The notes under the pieces are model-generated. The model was not told the origin of the DNA and did not search any database. It saw nothing but the letters and a program-made list of their open reading frames with translations. A stretch of DNA of 64,000 bases, taken from contig NZ_VOHQ01000008.1 of assembly GCF_009192765.1 (NCBI RefSeq), positions 176,138 through 240,137 of the forward strand. The letters are read 5' to 3'. Both the position numbers and the translations under genes were made by a program. This DNA comes from Agriterribacter humi. GTDB taxonomy: Bacteria; Bacteroidota; Bacteroidia; Chitinophagales; Chitinophagaceae. Positions within the stretch are counted from its first letter, which is position 1. Each line of letters begins with the position of its first letter. This document shows positions 45,753 through 54,652 of the stretch, one piece after another.

Positions 45753-46020
45753 TTGGAGATTCGAAATTTGAGATTTGAGATGGGTTCAGATTTCAGTTGT
45801 CAGCTGTTAAGTGAATAACTATTAACGATAGGACGAATACTTGAATAGTGAGTGGTTAGGGGTGAGTTTCGGATTGAAATTTGAATTTTATCCGCCACGG
45901 CGGACAGGTCTGGTTCTTGTTATTTGTTCTTTGGGTTTTTGTATTCCTTCGAATTTCGGGTTCCCGGCTTCGGATTTGTTTTTGTGATTTGTTTTTTGGT
46001 TCTTATTATTTACTTTGATA
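45753..46020. repeat. Heptad-phased intergenic repeat region 3
   Basis: No gene in 268 bp. GATTCGA/AATTTGA/GATTTGA near 45761, CGAATTT/CGGGTTC/CCGGCTT/CGGATTT at 45950-45977, and a diverged CAGCTGTTAAGTGAATAACT at 45801. TCCGCCACGGCGGA at 45890-45903 is close to the palindrome in the tRNA-fMet remnant. Confidence 0.7.
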
Positions 46021-46524
46021 ATGGCTGAAATAACCAACAGTAATTTATATGTTTTAGATACAGGCATTCTACCAAAGGGTGCCTGTGTTGTTATTGTGCG
46101 CACCGAGTGGAATGCATCTGTTGTAGACAAGCTGGAAGAGGGGTGCAAAAGTATTTTAAACCAGCACCAGGTAGCTTACCGGGTAGTTACCGTTCCCGGC
46201 GCTTTTGAAGTGCCTTACGGAATAATAAGTTACTGGAAGGCACACCTGCAGGCAAAAAATCGTCCAGATGCATTTATTGCGTTGGCCTGCGTGGTAAGAG
46301 GCGGCACACCGCATTTCGATTATGTATGCAAAGGAATTACGGATGGTATTGTTCAGCTTAATCTTACTTTACCCGTTCCTTCTGTTTTTGGCGTGCTTAC
46401 TGTAGACACGGATGAGCAGGCACAGGAAAGATCCGGCGGCAGGCATGGTCATAAAGGAGAGGAGGCTGCTGTTACTGCATTAAAAATGATAGCATTGAAG
46501 GCATCATTTGATAAGAACCTTTAA
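46021..46524 (+). CDS. ribH: 6,7-dimethyl-8-ribityllumazine synthase
   Basis: 167 residues from ATG 46021. VRTEWNASVVDKL, VPGAFEVPYG, ACVVRGGTPHFDYVCKGITDGI and the C-terminal RSGGRHGHKGEEAA are the family's substrate and subunit-contact motifs. It condenses the ribityl pyrimidine with butanone phosphate in riboflavin synthesis. No FMN riboswitch is visible upstream. Confidence 0.95.
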   Translation: MAEITNSNLYVLDTGILPKGACVVIVRTEWNASVVDKLEEGCKSILNQHQVAYRVVTVPGAFEVPYGIISYWKAHLQAKNRPDAFIALACVVRGGTPHFDYVCKGITDGIVQLNLTLPVPSVFGVLTVDTDEQAQERSGGRHGHKGEEAAVTALKMIALKASFDKNL

Positions 46525-46535
46525 ACTGATGATAC

Positions 46536-46541
46536 AGGAGG
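46536..46541 (+). promoter_or_regulatory. Shine-Dalgarno-like AGGAGG
   Basis: A full AGGAGG 12 bp before the ATG at 46554, unusual in this window where most starts lack one. It supports 46554 as the start. Confidence 0.4.
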
Positions 46542-46553
46542 AATAATGGCAAT

Positions 46554-47273
46554 ATGGATGTTCAATTATTTATACCCTGTTTTGTAGACCAGTTGTATCC
46601 GCAAACAGCTTTTAATATGATAAAAGTGCTGGAGAAGCTGGGTTGTAATATTCAGTACAATACCAGTCAAACCTGTTGCGGACAGCCGGCATTTAATGCT
46701 GGTTTTTGGGATGATGCACGCGATGTTTGCAATAAATTTATTACAGATTTTTCAGGCGCTGATTATATTGTTTCACCAAGTGCATCCTGCACAGGGTTTG
46801 TAAAAAATTACTATCCCCGTTTATTTGATAATTCTTCCCTTCATAACGAAGTAAAAGACACTGGCAAAAGGATGTTTGAATTCAGTGCATTTCTTACCGA
46901 AATACTCAAAGTTGAGGATTTGGGCGCAGCATTGCATGGAAAAGCTACTTATCATGATTCATGCGCCGCCCTGCGTGAATTGCATATTAAATCGGGCCCG
47001 CGCCGCTTGCTGGATCATGTAAAAGGCCTGGAACTGGTAGAAATGAACGATGTGGAAACCTGTTGTGGATTTGGCGGCACTTTTGCTGTTAAATTTGAAA
47101 CAATCTCTGTTGCGATGGGTGATCAGAAAGTTGTAAATGCCAAAAATACCGGCGCTGATTTTATTATATCAACCGACCTGAGCTGCCTGATGCACATTGA
47201 CGGAGTCATTAAAAGCAAGGGATTATCGCTTCAAACCATGCACATTGCCGATGTACTGGCCAGTGGATGGTAA
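46554..47273 (+). CDS. (Fe-S)-binding protein, LutA/YkgE family
   Basis: 239 residues with two cysteine-rich CCG domains: SQTCCGQPAFNAGF with nearby SPSASC, and ETCCGFGGTF with CLMH. LutA-type proteins work with LutB and LutC in lactate oxidation, but those partners are absent here. Located 29 bp after ribH on the same strand. Confidence 0.88.
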   Translation: MDVQLFIPCFVDQLYPQTAFNMIKVLEKLGCNIQYNTSQTCCGQPAFNAGFWDDARDVCNKFITDFSGADYIVSPSASCTGFVKNYYPRLFDNSSLHNEVKDTGKRMFEFSAFLTEILKVEDLGAALHGKATYHDSCAALRELHIKSGPRRLLDHVKGLELVEMNDVETCCGFGGTFAVKFETISVAMGDQKVVNAKNTGADFIISTDLSCLMHIDGVIKSKGLSLQTMHIADVLASGW

Positions 47274-47445
47274 GGGTAAGAGTTACAGGTTACAGGGTGC
47301 AGGGCTTTCGGGATTTGAAATTTAATTTTATTTGTTTTTTGCGATTTGGTTCTTGGCGTTTCCTTCGGATTTCGAATTTTAGATTTCGAACTTTGTATTT
47401 TTATTTGTTTCTTGCTATTTTGAATTTATAATTTATATTACCGTT
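47274..47445. repeat. Heptad-phased intergenic repeat region 4
   Basis: ACAGGTT/ACAGGGT/GCAGGGC at 47285-47305, then CGGATTT/CGAATTT/TAGATTT/CGAACTT at 47366-47393. No gene. Confidence 0.7.
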
Positions 47446-47856
47446 ATGGCATACTGGCTTGTAAAATCTGAACCTTTTAAATACAGTTGGGAACAGCTTG
47501 TAAAAGATAAGCAGACCTTCTGGGACGGTGTACGCAATTATGCTGCACGCAATAACCTTAAAGCGATGAAGAAAGGGGATGAAGTTTTATTTTATCATAG
47601 TAACGAGGGGTTGGAAATTGTAGGGATAGCCAAAGTAGCAAAGGAGCATTATCCCGACCCTACGGCTGATGATGATACATGGGTGGTAGTGGACTTAAAG
47701 CCGTATAGAAAACTAAAATTGCCTGTTGGACTTATTCAAATCAAGGCCGACAAGCGTTTGGCCGACATGGCATTGGTAAAACTGGGCCGCCTTTCGGTGC
47801 AACCCGTTACAGAAAAAGAATGGAAAATCATCATGGAAATGGCAGGTGAGCAATAA
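47446..47856 (+). CDS. EVE domain protein (modified-base-binding PUA-like fold)
   Basis: 136 residues, a single EVE domain: AYWLVKSEPFKYSWEQL, WDGVRNYAARNNLKAMKKGDEVLFYHSN and VGIAKVAKEHYPDP. EVE proteins bind modified nucleobases in DNA or RNA; stand-alone members in housekeeping contexts are thought to act on RNA. Convergent with purB by 3 bp. Confidence 0.92.
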   Translation: MAYWLVKSEPFKYSWEQLVKDKQTFWDGVRNYAARNNLKAMKKGDEVLFYHSNEGLEIVGIAKVAKEHYPDPTADDDTWVVVDLKPYRKLKLPVGLIQIKADKRLADMALVKLGRLSVQPVTEKEWKIIMEMAGEQ

Positions 47857-47859
47857 GTT

Positions 47860-49206
47860 TTAGAAATCAGGGTTCACTCCGGTATAATTTAAAGGAGTGA
47901 TGGACTTCAGTTCCTTTTTGAGCGATGAAGAAATCTTAAGCTTATCAATAAAACGGTGCATGGTTTTTTGATTGATATCTTCTGCGCCCCTGGTAAGATG
48001 TTTTAATGCTTCATAAGGATTGGGGTAGTTTTCGCGCCTCAAAATGGTTTGTATGGCTTCGGCTACTACTGCCCAGTTCTGCTCCAGGTCCTGCTTTATT
48101 TTAGCTTCATTTAACAGCAATTTCCCCATTCCTTTATCAAAAGATTTTAATGCAAGTATAGTATGTGCAAAGGGAACGCCTATATTTCTCAGTACTGTTG
48201 AATCGGTAAGATCGCGTTGCAGGCGGGATATGGGCAATTTTGACGAGAGGTGTTCCAGTAGTGCATTTGCCATTCCAAGATTTCCTTCTGCATTCTCAAA
48301 ATCAATAGGGTTTACTTTATGAGGCATGGCGGAAGACCCTACTTCTCCTTTTTTTACCTTCTGTTTAAAATATTCTAGAGAAATATAGGTCCATATATCA
48401 CGGCAAAAATCAATCAAAATGTTATTGATGCGTTTTATGCCATCAAAATGAGCAGCTATATTATCGTAATGCTCAATCTGCGTGGTAAATTGCTGGCGTT
48501 GCAGACCCAGCGATTTACTGCAAAAATCATTGGCAAATTTTATCCAGTCTGTTCTGGGATAAGCCACATTATGTGCGTTAAAATTACCGGTAGCGCCTCC
48601 AAACTTGCAGGAGTAAGGTATGGATTGCAGCAATTGCAATTGCTGGCTTAACCGTTCGGCAAATACCATAAACTCCTTACCTAAGCGGGTAGGCGAAGCG
48701 GGCTGTCCATGTGTGCGGGCCAGCATGGGTATATTTTTCCAGGTTGCGGCTGTTTTTTTTATTTGCAGCATAAGCGTGGCTATTGCAGGATAATACTCAT
48801 TTTCTAAGGATTCTTTCCACAGCAGCGGAATAGCGGTATTGTTTACATCCTGCGATGTAAGCCCAAAATGTATCCACTCTTTAAAGCGCCCGAGCTTCAA
48901 TGCATCCAGCTCCTGCTTAAGGTAATACTCCACTGCTTTTACATCGTGATTGGTTATTTTTTCTATATTCTTTATTTCCGTTGCTTTGTCGGTGCTGAAA
49001 TGAAGGTATATTTCTCTCAATAATTTAACCTGGGCAGGCTTTAGTGCAAAAAATTTCTTTTCGCTTAAAGCAATAAAATATTCTATTTCAATAAGAACAC
49101 GGTAGCGGATTAATGCGAATTCAGAAAAATACTGGTCTAAATGATGAACCTGGTTTCTGTATCTGCCATCCACAGGTGAAATTGCAGTAAGCGCTGATAA
49201 ATCCAT
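47860..49206 (-). CDS. purB: Adenylosuccinate lyase
   Basis: 448 residues. The fumarase/aspartase signature GSSAMPHKVNPIDFENAEG and an N-terminal LTAISPVDGRYRNQV identify PurB of the E. coli-length type. It acts twice in purine synthesis (SAICAR and adenylosuccinate cleavage). Confidence 0.95.
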   Translation of the reverse strand: MDLSALTAISPVDGRYRNQVHHLDQYFSEFALIRYRVLIEIEYFIALSEKKFFALKPAQVKLLREIYLHFSTDKATEIKNIEKITNHDVKAVEYYLKQELDALKLGRFKEWIHFGLTSQDVNNTAIPLLWKESLENEYYPAIATLMLQIKKTAATWKNIPMLARTHGQPASPTRLGKEFMVFAERLSQQLQLLQSIPYSCKFGGATGNFNAHNVAYPRTDWIKFANDFCSKSLGLQRQQFTTQIEHYDNIAAHFDGIKRINNILIDFCRDIWTYISLEYFKQKVKKGEVGSSAMPHKVNPIDFENAEGNLGMANALLEHLSSKLPISRLQRDLTDSTVLRNIGVPFAHTILALKSFDKGMGKLLLNEAKIKQDLEQNWAVVAEAIQTILRRENYPNPYEALKHLTRGAEDINQKTMHRFIDKLKISSSLKKELKSITPLNYTGVNPDF

Positions 49207-49339
49207 TCTCTGTAATATTTGAAGAAATAATAAAACGGGATTGCCCTACATTTGCGGGCAAACCTACATGAAAAAGTTGAGTTTTTTTTATCGGAGCTGA
49301 ATGGATTGTGTATATGGGATTTTTAATTGAAAAACGAAC

Positions 49340-50101
49340 ATGAGAAATAAAATAAGCGTTGGAATAATTGATTATCTGAATGTAAAACCTTTTTTATACG
49401 GTATTAAACATTCCTCTGTTATCAATGATATAAAGCTCGTAGAAACTTTTCCTTCAAAACTCGCACAAATGCTTCTAACCGGCGAAGTGGACCTGGGAAT
49501 AGTGCCGGTAGCAATTATTCCGGAAATGAAGGAGTATTACATGGTTTCGGATTATTGTATCGGATGCAATGGACCGGTGGCTACGGTTTGTTTGTTCAGT
49601 GAAGTTCCCATAAATCGCGTTGAAACGGTTTTGCTCGACTACCAGTCTAAAACATCTGTGGCGCTGGCAAAGATCCTGTTGGAAAAATACTGGAAAATTT
49701 CGCCGGTATTCGAAGATGTTAAAGAAGAGGAATTCCGCCACAGGATAACAAGCACAACCGCAGGAGTAGTGATAGGCGACAGGGCATTTGAACAAAGAAA
49801 AAAATCAACTTATATCTATGATCTTGGCGAGGCCTGGAAAGACTTTACCGGGCTGCCTTTTGTATTTGCTGCATGGATATCCAATAAACCCCTGCCGGAT
49901 GGATTTATCCATGCTTTTAATGAGGCCAATGCTTTTGGTTTAATGCATATTGACGAAGTAGTGCAGGAAAATCCCTATAAATTATTTGATTTAAAGCAGT
50001 ACTATAAGTATAACGTCAGTTATGTATTTGATGACAACAAGAAAGCGGGGTTAGACGCATTTCTGCTCCTGTTAAAGAAGGCGAAACCCCAGGTAATTTA
50101 G
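49340..50101 (+). CDS. mqnA: Chorismate dehydratase (futalosine pathway)
   Basis: 253 residues starting ISVGIIDYLNVKPFLYGI with LPLTGEVDLGIVPVAI-like substrate-binding segments and IGDRAFE. MqnA makes 3-enolpyruvylbenzoate, the first step of the futalosine route to menaquinone. Divergent from purB; a TACATTTG box at 49247-49254 may be its promoter. Confidence 0.9.
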   Translation: MRNKISVGIIDYLNVKPFLYGIKHSSVINDIKLVETFPSKLAQMLLTGEVDLGIVPVAIIPEMKEYYMVSDYCIGCNGPVATVCLFSEVPINRVETVLLDYQSKTSVALAKILLEKYWKISPVFEDVKEEEFRHRITSTTAGVVIGDRAFEQRKKSTYIYDLGEAWKDFTGLPFVFAAWISNKPLPDGFIHAFNEANAFGLMHIDEVVQENPYKLFDLKQYYKYNVSYVFDDNKKAGLDAFLLLLKKAKPQVI

Positions 50102-50235
50102 AATGAGGAATACTTACGGCACATCCTCCTCATCAACCGGTTTCGGTGGGTAACCATTATATCTTTTTATGAATCTTTCAACTTTTTTAGGAAGATCAGA
50201 TTACCGAACTTATTTTTGAATAATTTCACTCAAAT

Positions 50236-50988
50236 ATGGAATGGTTAACTAACCCCGAAGCATGGATTTCGCTGCTAACGCTTACTGTGCTGGAAATTGT
50301 GCTGGGCATTGATAATATTGTTTTTATTTCTATCATTTCCGGGAAGCTTCCCCAACATCAGCAAAAAAAAGCCAGGAGAGTAGGATTGGCCCTTGCCATG
50401 ATTACAAGAGTATTGTTACTGCTTTCCATTAGCTGGGTAATGACCTTAACTTCTCCTCTTTTTAGTATAGGCGAATGGTTTGGTATGGAGGAAGGCGCTT
50501 TATTCGAAAAATTAAAAATATCAGGCAGGGATATTATACTTATTGTGGGGGGATTGTTCCTGATATACAAAAGCACAACTGAAATTCATGACAAAGTAGA
50601 GGGTCATGGAGGGGAAGTGGTTAAAACCCCGAAGATCATCTCTTTCAGCAGGGTTATCATAGAAATAATATTATTAGATGTTGTTTTTTCACTTGATTCT
50701 GTAATTACTGCTGTAGGCATGGCAGATCATATAGAAATAATGGTAGCGGCTGTGGTTATTGCGGTATTGATCATGCTCGTTTCGGCCGAAAGCATCAGCA
50801 ACTTTGTAAACCATCATCCAACGGTAAAAATGCTGGCACTGTCCTTTCTGTTGCTGATAGGTATTTCATTAATAGCTGAAGGGCTTGACCAGCACATCCC
50901 TAAAGGATATATTTATTTCGCAATGGCATTCTCGGTTTTTGTAGAAGTGCTCAACCTCAGGGTAGCAAAAAAGCAGAAACAAATATAA
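50236..50988 (+). CDS. TerC family integral membrane protein
   Basis: 250 residues with about seven membrane helices. EIVLGIDNIVFISIISGKLP and LDVVFSLDSVITAVGMADH are the two TerC acidic repeats. TerC/Alx-type proteins are linked to manganese efflux and metal loading of secreted proteins. Confidence 0.93.
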   Translation: MEWLTNPEAWISLLTLTVLEIVLGIDNIVFISIISGKLPQHQQKKARRVGLALAMITRVLLLLSISWVMTLTSPLFSIGEWFGMEEGALFEKLKISGRDIILIVGGLFLIYKSTTEIHDKVEGHGGEVVKTPKIISFSRVIIEIILLDVVFSLDSVITAVGMADHIEIMVAAVVIAVLIMLVSAESISNFVNHHPTVKMLALSFLLLIGISLIAEGLDQHIPKGYIYFAMAFSVFVEVLNLRVAKKQKQI

Positions 50989-50989
50989 T

Positions 50990-51020
50990 TTTGCATTTAA
51001 CCTGTTCCCATTTACCTTTG
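50990..51020 (+). promoter_or_regulatory. Promoter of rpmE2 (TTTG-N19-TACCTTTG)
   Basis: TTTG at 50990-50993 and TACCTTTG at 51013-51020, 19 bp apart, are an excellent match to the Bacteroidota consensus, directly after the terC stop. Confidence 0.7.
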
Positions 51021-51074
51021 CGCTTCTTTTAAACAGTACGGCAAAATCCGTGCGACCTTAAAACATTGATAATC

Positions 51075-51323
51075 ATGAAACAAGGTATCCATCCGCAAAA
51101 TTACAGGTTTGTAGTTTTCAAAGACATGAGCAACGGGTATACATTCCTTACCCGTTCAACAGCTGGTTCAAAAGAAACCATTAAATGGGAAGACGGAAAT
51201 GAATATCCGCTGATCAAACTCGAAATTTCTAATACTTCGCATCCTTTCTTTACAGGACAAAAGGTATTGGTTGACACAGCAGGACGTATTGATAAATTCA
51301 AAAAGAAATACGCGAAAAAATAA
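51075..51323 (+). CDS. rpmE2: 50S ribosomal protein L31, type B
   Basis: 82 residues from ATG 51075 (the TTG at 51066 is in frame but unnecessary). [30 protein letters not shown] and the C-terminal [20 protein letters not shown] are typical. Cysteines of the zinc-binding (type A) form are absent, hence type B. Confidence 0.95.
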   Translation: MKQGIHPQNYRFVVFKDMSNGYTFLTRSTAGSKETIKWEDGNEYPLIKLEISNTSHPFFTGQKVLVDTAGRIDKFKKKYAKK

Positions 51324-51534
51324 TTTCTTCGTCCAAACGAATGATGATCCCTCCGCTTTGCCGGGGGGATTTTTTGTTCTTCACAGTAGCACCACATTGA
51401 ACGAACAAACATTTTGCGCTTTGGACCTGCTGCTGTATTTCTTTCACATAGCCTTGCTATCTTAGCATCCTGAAATCCCAATCAAATTTGAGATTTCAGA
51501 TATTACAAAGGAAATTTGAATCCATTCTTCCGGC
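51324..51534. other. Spacer with terminator-like and heptad sequence
   Basis: GATCCCTCCGC...GCCGGGGGGATT near 51347-51372 can pair and is followed by TTTTTG, so it probably terminates rpmE2. 51484-51518 reads AAATTTG/AGATTTC/AGATATT/ACAAAGG/AAATTTG in heptads. Confidence 0.5.
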
Positions 51535-52695
51535 ATGCCGATCATATTATTTGACACATCGCAGAGAAACCTCTTATATCCATTTACATATATCCGCGCC
51601 ATAGCCGATATACGGGTGGGCATTCTTACAATCAGGGAAAGATGGGAAAAGCTTACAAAGCAAAAAGTATATATCCTTACGGAACCCTACCTGCAGACGG
51701 TATATGCAAGCCTGCCGGGCGGGGAAAATATATTAGTAAATGCCTCTGTTATTGCGGATGAAAATTTGACAGCCCTTATCATGAATTTGCAGTTGAATGA
51801 AGCTATCGTTAAGGATGGAGAGGTCATTGCGGGAGTTTCGGCCGGTAAGGAAGAATGGAATATGGGCACTATTATTCCTGAAAAATTCAGGAAATGCATT
51901 TCATATGATCTTCCTTTAAAAAAATTGATATCCCCCTGGCATATTTTTCAGCTAAATGATGAATTGATCCGAAGCGACTTTACATTGATCACTGCAAACA
52001 GGTTACAGCAGTTTGTTACTAACATGAATGGTTGGACTGCACCGGAAAATATTTTTATTGAAGATGGGGCGGTAATATCGCACTGCTTCATTAATGCATC
52101 GGAAGGACCTGTTTACCTGGGAAAGAATACCATTATTATGGAGGGCTGTATGATTCGCGGACCTTTTGCAACAGGGGAGGGAAGTGTATTAAAAATGGGA
52201 ACCAGGATATATGGTGCTACTACCATTGGCCCTTATTGTACGGCCGGGGGCGAAATTAAAAACGCTGTGATGATGGGTTATAGCAATAAAGCGCATGATG
52301 GTTACCTGGGTGACGCTGTAATAGGGGAATGGTGTAACCTGGGCGCAGGCACATCCAATTCCAATGTAAGAAATGATGCTTCTGTTGTTTATATAAATAA
52401 GGGACAAAAAAATAGTGTAGCCGTTGGATTAAAATGTGGATTATTAATGGGTGATTATAGCCGCAGTGCTGTTAATACTTCGTTTAATACCGGTACTTTT
52501 GCAGGAATAGCCTCTAATATATTTGGACAGGGATTTGCTCCAAAGCACCTCCCCAATTTTACCTGGGGTTATACGCAGCGATATATTTTTGATAAAGCAA
52601 TTGAACATATTGCCAACTGGAAAAAACTGAAACAGCATGATTTAACATCGGCCGACATACAAATTCTGGAACATCTTTATAAACAAACCATATAA
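51535..52695 (+). CDS. GlmU-like sugar nucleotidyltransferase family protein
   Basis: 386 residues. The N-terminus (IILFDTSQRNLLYPFTYIRAIADIRVG) is a divergent nucleotidyltransferase-like domain; residues about 175-350 form hexapeptide repeats (GPVYLGKNTIIMEGCMIRGP, GTRIYGATTIGPYC). PGAP-style name is GlmU family protein; actual substrate unknown. Its TAA overlaps the tpiA ATG (TAATG). Confidence 0.85.
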   Translation: MPIILFDTSQRNLLYPFTYIRAIADIRVGILTIRERWEKLTKQKVYILTEPYLQTVYASLPGGENILVNASVIADENLTALIMNLQLNEAIVKDGEVIAGVSAGKEEWNMGTIIPEKFRKCISYDLPLKKLISPWHIFQLNDELIRSDFTLITANRLQQFVTNMNGWTAPENIFIEDGAVISHCFINASEGPVYLGKNTIIMEGCMIRGPFATGEGSVLKMGTRIYGATTIGPYCTAGGEIKNAVMMGYSNKAHDGYLGDAVIGEWCNLGAGTSNSNVRNDASVVYINKGQKNSVAVGLKCGLLMGDYSRSAVNTSFNTGTFAGIASNIFGQGFAPKHLPNFTWGYTQRYIFDKAIEHIANWKKLKQHDLTSADIQILEHLYKQTI

Positions 52696-53456
52696 TGAGA
52701 CAACAAATAGCCGCAGCCAACTGGAAAATGAACCTGACGTTTGATCAGGCTGAAAATTTATTAGATGAAATATTAAAAGTGCCACACGATTTACAGGCAC
52801 ATCAAAAAGTAGTTTTTGCCATTCCTTTTCCCTACCTGCAATTTGCCCAAAATAAAATATCGGAAATACGGAACTTTTTTACTGCTGCGCAAAACTGTTA
52901 TACACAGAGCAGGGGTGCATATACCGGTGAAACATCGGCCGAAATGCTGCAATCCATAGGTGTGGGATATGTTGTATTGGGCCACTCGGAAAGGCGCGAA
53001 TATTTTGGAGAATCCAATGCCATGCTCGAGGAAAAAGTAGCTATGGCTTTAACTTATAGTTTAACGCCCATCTTCTGTTGCGGGGAGCCGTTACAAATCA
53101 GGGAATCGGGCGCGCAAAACGGATATGTAGAAAAACAATTGAAGGAAAGTCTTTTTAACCTGCACGAAGAGCAGATTCAAAAAGTTGTGATTGCCTACGA
53201 GCCTATATGGGCAATAGGCACCGGCAAAACGGCTACTGCGGCACAAGCCCAGGAAATGCATGCGCATCTTCGCAAAGTGCTTGCGGGGAAGTATGGCGAT
53301 ATTATTGCAGGTGAAATTCCGATCTTATATGGAGGCAGTGTAAAAGGCAATAATGCAAAAGAGATATTCTCTCAACCCGATGTAGATGGTGGCCTGGTAG
53401 GCGGTGCTTCATTAATTGCTGCCGATTTCACGCAGATTATTGATGCCCTGAAGTAA
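52695..53456 (+). CDS. tpiA: Triose-phosphate isomerase
   Basis: 253 residues. AAANWKMN (substrate Lys), GHSERR (catalytic His), AYEPIWAIGTGKTA (catalytic Glu and loop 6) and YGGSVKGNN are complete. Coupled by overlap to the GlmU-like gene. Confidence 0.96.
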   Translation: MRQQIAAANWKMNLTFDQAENLLDEILKVPHDLQAHQKVVFAIPFPYLQFAQNKISEIRNFFTAAQNCYTQSRGAYTGETSAEMLQSIGVGYVVLGHSERREYFGESNAMLEEKVAMALTYSLTPIFCCGEPLQIRESGAQNGYVEKQLKESLFNLHEEQIQKVVIAYEPIWAIGTGKTATAAQAQEMHAHLRKVLAGKYGDIIAGEIPILYGGSVKGNNAKEIFSQPDVDGGLVGGASLIAADFTQIIDALK

Positions 53457-53465
53457 GAGCATCGC

Positions 53466-54608
53466 TCAATCTTCGGCTAACAAATTATTAAGAGCTCCTG
53501 TGAAGTTTTCCGCTCTAAAATAGTTACAGGCAATTCTTATTTTGCGGCTTGCTTCCATTAAAGTGCTTTTGTTGGACAAGATAGAAGTAAAAATGGCAAG
53601 CAGGTCGTTTTCATTTTCATATTCCCAGTTGCAGCCGGCAAACTGTGGTGGCAATTGCAGCCCTTTGGGAATAATTGCAGGCTTTCCAAAATAGATCTGA
53701 TCCGTTATAAAGCCAGGGGAGTGGGTTACAGCATTTATTTCTTCTACTCCCCGCATTCCGTTAGTGTGTAAAATTACAGGCGCCCATACAATATCCGCCT
53801 GCTGATAAAGTGTTTCATATTCTTGTTGTTCTAAAATATGCATAAAAGCGCTTACCCTGAAAAAATCGTGATCAGTAAGTTTGTGCAATGCTTCCGTTAT
53901 ATCCTTTCCAAAAGAAGAATCTGCACTGCCCGCAAGAATAATATGAAGGGGAGTATAGGTTAAAAGATCCTTTATATGTATTTTAAAAAAGTCAACTACC
54001 ATTTTATAATTTCTTCGTTTGGCCTCCACTGTGCCTGGAATGATAATGGTAAAAACGTTTTTTGAAAAAATAAATTGATCCGTTGGCTTATTGAAGTTAC
54101 CGGGAATAAAACATACTTGTTTTGATGGAAAAGCCTGTTTAAATGTATTTACCATTGCCGGCGCAAGTACCCTGTAATGCTGAATGCTATTGTGCAAGAT
54201 CTTCTTTGCCATCGTTTCAGAAACATCCCGGATATTTCTGAATAAAACACTTTTATAGTCATTAATGGAATGTACCGTCATGCTTAACTGCAGATGGCGG
54301 AGTTTACGCAAATGCCAGGCAAACAACAGCTTATTGTGCTCTAATGTTCCAATATGCAGGTGGGTATATGAAGACTGGAAAATATGACGGAAAAATTGAT
54401 GTATAAAGGCCCTGTTGGATTCCTTACCCTGTACAACCCAGTTTATTCTTAAGGACAAATGTAAGGGTTTAATAATGCATTGGAGTTGTTTGCAGGAATG
54501 TTCAGTAATAAAAACAGTTACTTCTGAAAAGTAAGTACTGCTTAATACAAGCAACGCCGAAAGGTTTTCAAAATGTGTTGTTTCGTATATGACGAGTTTC
54601 TTTTGCAA
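53466..54608 (-). CDS. Probable glycosyltransferase, GT-B fold
   Basis: 380 residues from a TTG start. The middle has a strand-turn typical of GT-B donors (FTIIIPGTVEAKRRNYKMVVDFF, PLHIILAGSAD) and a late ADIVWAPVILHTNGMRGVEEINA segment positioned like the GT4 nucleotide-sugar site. No clear family signature. Likely envelope polysaccharide or LPS work, given the OstA/LptD neighbourhood (inference). Confidence 0.6.
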   Translation of the reverse strand: MQKKLVIYETTHFENLSALLVLSSTYFSEVTVFITEHSCKQLQCIIKPLHLSLRINWVVQGKESNRAFIHQFFRHIFQSSYTHLHIGTLEHNKLLFAWHLRKLRHLQLSMTVHSINDYKSVLFRNIRDVSETMAKKILHNSIQHYRVLAPAMVNTFKQAFPSKQVCFIPGNFNKPTDQFIFSKNVFTIIIPGTVEAKRRNYKMVVDFFKIHIKDLLTYTPLHIILAGSADSSFGKDITEALHKLTDHDFFRVSAFMHILEQQEYETLYQQADIVWAPVILHTNGMRGVEEINAVTHSPGFITDQIYFGKPAIIPKGLQLPPQFAGCNWEYENENDLLAIFTSILSNKSTLMEASRKIRIACNYFRAENFTGALNNLLAED

Positions 54609-54652
54609 AGCGTTGGGATGTAAGTTGAAGACAGCTAATGAGGGAATAATAT

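Noticed and set aside
45753..46020. FMN riboswitch upstream of ribH
   Set aside because: No conserved RFN-element sequence; the spacer is the heptad-type repeat.
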